A stretch of DNA of 64,000 nt from Planococcus ruber (lineage in GTDB: Bacteria > Bacillota > Bacilli > Bacillales_A > Planococcaceae), in assembly GCF_022819085.1 (NCBI RefSeq), contig NZ_JALHAG010000001.1, forward strand, positions 145,395 through 209,394. The letters are read 5' to 3'. Shown piece by piece: positions 60,813-64,000 of this stretch. The first letter of the stretch is position 1. Each line of letters begins with the position of its first letter. The position numbers and the translations under genes are program-made. Under the pieces are notes generated by a model. It worked only from the letters and a program-made list of their open reading frames with translations, ran no database searches and was not told the DNA's origin.

Positions 60813-61907
60813 ATGATTAAAGGGCTTAAGAAATGGCGCCTTTTCGCATTGATGACTGCATTGCTGGTCTTTCTTGCGGGATGTGGACGAGAAGAAATCT
60901 CCACATTATTGCCGGCAGGTGAAGTTGCGCAAGATCAATTTAACTTATTGATTTTGTCTACTATAGTTATGGCATTCGTAATCATTGTCGTAACGATTAT
61001 TTATGTTTTGGCAATCGTAAAATTCCGCCGTTCAAAAATCGGGGAAGATGTCATCCCGGAACAAGTGGAAGGAAGCGCGAAACTTGAGTTCTTATGGACA
61101 GCGATTCCGATTGTCCTGATTTTGATCCTTGCAGTACCAACAGTTTATTCCACTTTCGACTTGGCTGACGTTTCTACAATGGACGTTCAAGCTGAAGATA
61201 GTGATGCAATGACCCACTTGACAGTAAACGTTACGGCGAAATTGTACTGGTGGGAATTTGAATATCCTGAACAAGGTATTGTAACTGCTCAAGAATTGGT
61301 TGTCCCAACCAATGAACGAGTTTACTTCAATTTAATTTCTGCTGATGTTAAGCACTCATTCTGGATTCCATCAATTGGTGGGAAATTGGATGCTAACCCT
61401 GAAAACGTAAACACTTTCTACTTAACGTTCGATCAAGAGTCTGCTGAATTGGAAGACGGTGTTTTCTACGGAAAATGTGCTGAACTTTGTGGGCCTTCAC
61501 ACGCACTGATGGATTTCAAAGTGAAATCAATGGACCGTGAAAGCTTCGACCAATGGGTAGCGGCAATGCAAGAAGAAGCTACTCCTGCTGAAGGTGCACT
61601 TGCACAAGAAGGAGAACAGATTTTTGGAGCTGACGGAGCTGGCTGTATCGCTTGTCACGCTGTTTCAGGGTCTGGAGCTGCTGGCGGCGTTGGACCGAAC
61701 GTAGCAACATTTGGAGACCGCAACCGTGTAGCGGGCTACCTAGAACATAATGAAGAAAACATTAAAAAATGGATTTCTGATCCACAAGAATACAAACCAG
61801 GCAACTTGATGCCGGATCCAGAGTCTTTGAACGATGGGAAGCCATTTACAGAGCAAGAGCTTGATGCACTTGCTGCTTACTTGATGTCTTTATCCGTTGA
61901 AGAGTAA
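60813..61907 (+). CDS. ctaC: Cytochrome caa3 oxidase subunit II with fused cytochrome c
   Basis: A 364-residue lipoprotein-type subunit: signal with FLAGC lipobox (Cys near 24), two membrane helices (about 45-70 and 88-108), a CuA cupredoxin domain with CAELCGPSHALM (about 221-232) and a C-terminal cytochrome c domain with heme motif CIACH (about 275-279) and a distal Met in LMPD. Thus the enzyme accepts electrons from cytochrome c and pumps protons. The ATG at 60813 has GAGGGG 11 bases away. Confidence 0.95.
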   Translation: MIKGLKKWRLFALMTALLVFLAGCGREEISTLLPAGEVAQDQFNLLILSTIVMAFVIIVVTIIYVLAIVKFRRSKIGEDVIPEQVEGSAKLEFLWTAIPIVLILILAVPTVYSTFDLADVSTMDVQAEDSDAMTHLTVNVTAKLYWWEFEYPEQGIVTAQELVVPTNERVYFNLISADVKHSFWIPSIGGKLDANPENVNTFYLTFDQESAELEDGVFYGKCAELCGPSHALMDFKVKSMDRESFDQWVAAMQEEATPAEGALAQEGEQIFGADGAGCIACHAVSGSGAAGGVGPNVATFGDRNRVAGYLEHNEENIKKWISDPQEYKPGNLMPDPESLNDGKPFTEQELDALAAYLMSLSVEE

Positions 61908-61941
61908 AAGAATCGGAGCTTAAAAAAGGGAGGTTTACATT

Positions 61942-63828
61942 GTGAGTTCTATTGCTCAGAAAAAGGGCTTCGGTGCTGCCATGTGGGACTACTTGACAAC
62001 AGTAGACCATAAGAAAATCGCACATCTATATCTTGCTTCCGGAGGGATTTTCTTCCTAATCGGCGGTATAGAAGCGATGTTAATCCGAATCCAGTTAATG
62101 AAAGCCGGAAACGATTTCCTTAGTGCTGGAACGTATAACGAAGTATTGACAATGCACGGAACGACCATGATTTTCTTGGCTGCCATGCCAATATTGCTAG
62201 CGTTTATGAACGCCATCATGCCTTTGCAGATCGGCGCACGCGACGTAGCATTTCCATTCCTGAACTCATTAGGATTTTGGCTGTTTTTCTTTGGTGGAGT
62301 TTTCCTAAACCTTTCATGGTTTTTAGGCGGCGCACCGGATGCAGGGTGGACGAACTATGCATCGCTCGCCATCGCATCTGAAGGGCACGGAATTGATTTC
62401 TATGCACTTGGGTTAACGATTTCCGGTTTCGGTACGTTGATCTCGGGGATCAACTTCTTAGTTACCATTATTAATATGAGAGCTCCAGGGATGACGTACA
62501 TGAGAATGCCGTTGTTCACTTGGACGACTTTCGTAGCTTCTGCTTTAATTTTACTAGCGTTCCCTCCACTTACAGTTGGAGTATTCTTTATGGTATTTGA
62601 CCGTATGTTCGGCGCTAATTTCTTCGACGTAACTATGGGAGGAAATACGATCATCTGGGAGCACTTGTTCTGGATCTTCGGCCACCCGGAAGTTTACATC
62701 TTGATCTTGCCTGCATTCGGTATCTTCTCTGAAATCTTTGCGATTTTCTCTCGCAAGCGTTTATTCGGATACACAGCTTTAGTGTTCGCAACAATCTTGA
62801 TCGGTTTCTACGGATTCATGGTTTGGGCTCACCACATGTTTACTGTAGGTTTAGGGCCAACTGCTAACGCGGTATTCGCATTAGCGACAATGATCATCGC
62901 TGTTCCAACGGGTGTTAAAATCTTCAACTGGCTATTGACCATTTGGGGAGGAAGCATTTCGTTCACGACTCCTATGATGTATGCGATTGGATTTATTCCT
63001 TCATTCGTTGCAGGTGGGGTAACAGGCGTTATGCAAGCCATCGCACCACTCGATTACCAGCTTCACGATTCTTACTTTATCGTTGCCCATTTCCACTATG
63101 TTATCGTTGGTGGGGTAGTGTTAGCGATTTTAGCGGCTACTCATTTATACTGGCCGAAAATGTTCGGTACTATGCTTAGCGAAAAATTAGGTAAAGTGAC
63201 TTTCTGGTTATTCTTTATCGGTTTCCATTTAACATTCTTCATCCAGCATTTCCTTGGCCTTATGGGAATGCCGCGCCGCGTTTATACGTTTGGCGCAGAC
63301 CAAGGCTGGGATTTGTTTAACGCGATCAGTTCTGTAGGTGCTTTGTTCATGGCGCTTGGAGTCATCATTCTATTGGTGAACATCGTAATGACAAGCATCA
63401 AAAACGAACGTGTCAGCAATGACCCATGGGGCGACGGCCGTACACTTGAGTGGGCAATTGCTTCACCGCCGCCATTCTATAACTTTGCTCAAACTCCATT
63501 AGTTCGTGGTCTAGATACGTTCTGGATTGAAAAAATGGAAGGCAACAAAGAAGGAATGGTTTACGCTGAACCATTAGAAGAAATTCACATGCCTAACGGT
63601 TCATTTGTTCCTGTCGTAATGTCATTTGGTTTATTTGTCGCTTCATTTGGTGCTCTTTACAATATGGACGGAGACAAAGGATGGACGATCCCAGTCATCA
63701 TTATCGGACTCGTGATCACATTCGGTTCAATGTTATTCCGTTCATTAAAAGACGACCTAGGATTCCATATCTCAAAAGAAGAATTGTTGAGAGATGTTAA
63801 AGGGGGTAAATCAGATGGACTTAAATAA
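61942..63828 (+). CDS. ctaD: Cytochrome caa3 oxidase subunit I
   Basis: A 628-residue heme-copper oxidase core subunit with 12-14 helices. GHPEVYILILPAFG (about 249-262) holds the CuB His and the cross-linked Tyr; HHMF (about 298-301) supplies two CuB His; HFHYV (about 386-390) gives the heme His ligands. MHGTTMIF in helix II supplies the low-spin heme His. GTG start 7 bases after GGGAGG. Overlaps ctaE by 14 bases. Confidence 0.96.
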   Translation: MSSIAQKKGFGAAMWDYLTTVDHKKIAHLYLASGGIFFLIGGIEAMLIRIQLMKAGNDFLSAGTYNEVLTMHGTTMIFLAAMPILLAFMNAIMPLQIGARDVAFPFLNSLGFWLFFFGGVFLNLSWFLGGAPDAGWTNYASLAIASEGHGIDFYALGLTISGFGTLISGINFLVTIINMRAPGMTYMRMPLFTWTTFVASALILLAFPPLTVGVFFMVFDRMFGANFFDVTMGGNTIIWEHLFWIFGHPEVYILILPAFGIFSEIFAIFSRKRLFGYTALVFATILIGFYGFMVWAHHMFTVGLGPTANAVFALATMIIAVPTGVKIFNWLLTIWGGSISFTTPMMYAIGFIPSFVAGGVTGVMQAIAPLDYQLHDSYFIVAHFHYVIVGGVVLAILAATHLYWPKMFGTMLSEKLGKVTFWLFFIGFHLTFFIQHFLGLMGMPRRVYTFGADQGWDLFNAISSVGALFMALGVIILLVNIVMTSIKNERVSNDPWGDGRTLEWAIASPPPFYNFAQTPLVRGLDTFWIEKMEGNKEGMVYAEPLEEIHMPNGSFVPVVMSFGLFVASFGALYNMDGDKGWTIPVIIIGLVITFGSMLFRSLKDDLGFHISKEELLRDVKGGKSDGLK

Positions 63829-64000
63829 AAAATATACCCCTCAATCGTGGCCGGATCATCCTGAAACGGCGACTATGGAAGGTAAAAATAAATTCGTCGG
63901 TTTCTGGCTGCTTCTAGCAGCAGAAACGGTGACATTTGCTTCTTTGTTTGCAACTTATCTTGCATTGAAAGACAAAGGTCCAAGCGGCATGGAATTTGCT
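63815..64000 (+). CDS. ctaE: Cytochrome caa3 oxidase subunit III (partial, cut by window end)
   Basis: The first 62 codons are present. ATG at 63815, 6 bases after AGGGGG and overlapping the ctaD end, reads MDLNKKYTPQSWPDHPETAT, then FVGFWLLLAAETVTFASLFATYLAL, the first helix of subunit III with its conserved Glu. The frame is open to the window edge. Confidence 0.92.
   Translation, partial: MDLNKKYTPQSWPDHPETATMEGKNKFVGFWLLLAAETVTFASLFATYLALKDKGPSGMEFA

Noticed and set aside
60803..60820. Five-codon upstream open frame overlapping the ctaC start
   Set aside because: The GAGGGG motif is only 1 base from this ATG, too close for initiation, whereas it suits the ctaC ATG at 60813.

Overview
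The window is about 64 kb of a Bacillales chromosome. Protein sequences and gene order point to the Planococcaceae (Planococcus/Planomicrobium-like): moderate GC, Gram-positive ribosome binding sites (AAGGAG, GGAGG), frequent GTG and TTG starts, and a menaquinol/cytochrome c type respiratory chain. From about 33 kb to the end the order closely follows the Bacillus subtilis ktrC-rnjA-rpoY-ykrA-def-ykyA-pdhABCD-speA-yktAB-suhB-ylaF-typA-ylaHI-ylaN-ftsW-pycA-ctaABCDE region. The stretch at 8.4-14.7 kb follows ykyB-fadH-cbpB(darB)-ccpC-dapH-dapL. Genus assignment is inference from similarity recalled from memory; no search was run. No rRNA, tRNA, CRISPR array, prophage or insertion sequence was seen.

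Layout. 0-3.6 kb: KtrD potassium channel subunit, a MarR regulator, an acidic lipoprotein and a CPBP-type membrane protein whose motif residues look degenerate. 3.8-7.3 kb: a small protein followed by MoxR ATPase, DUF58 and DUF4129 membrane protein genes. 7.5-14.7 kb: a beta-hydroxyacid dehydrogenase, YkyB, 2,4-dienoyl-CoA reductase, the c-di-AMP receptor CbpB/DarB, an MFS pump, CcpC and the two acetyl-branch lysine/diaminopimelate enzymes. 14.8-26.5 kb: a tightly packed eight-gene operon encoding a signal-peptide membrane protein, an ABC transporter, a coiled-coil protein with a Gly-Gln repeat, a second MoxR, a second DUF58 and two von Willebrand A membrane proteins. This is the best candidate for a poorly described system: it looks like an envelope-located, MoxR-remodelled ABC/vWA complex of unknown function. 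26.7-32.3 kb: an MFS pump and a polyamine uptake operon (potABCD) headed by an XRE-cupin regulator with a visible repeated operator.

32.6-64 kb: housekeeping genes. These are KtrC, RNase J1 with RNA polymerase epsilon, peptide deformylase, the pyruvate dehydrogenase complex, arginine decarboxylase, several small conserved Bacillus proteins, TypA, FtsW, pyruvate carboxylase, heme A synthesis and cytochrome caa3 oxidase (ctaE is cut by the window end). Functional links inside the window: KtrD and KtrC form one K+ uptake system; CbpB/DarB and PycA connect c-di-AMP to central carbon metabolism; SpeA and PotABCD supply polyamines by synthesis and uptake; Pdh, PycA and CtaA-E link pyruvate to respiration.

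Non-coding content of note: five full copies (plus remnants) of two related structured intergenic repeat modules with compensatory base changes in their stems (26.6, 33.8, 37.6 and 44.6-44.9 kb), and an apparently autonomous short gene for a strongly basic 25-residue peptide (35.9 kb) with its own promoter, ribosome binding site and terminator. Most transcription units end in clear intrinsic terminators, several of them overlapping the stop codons.
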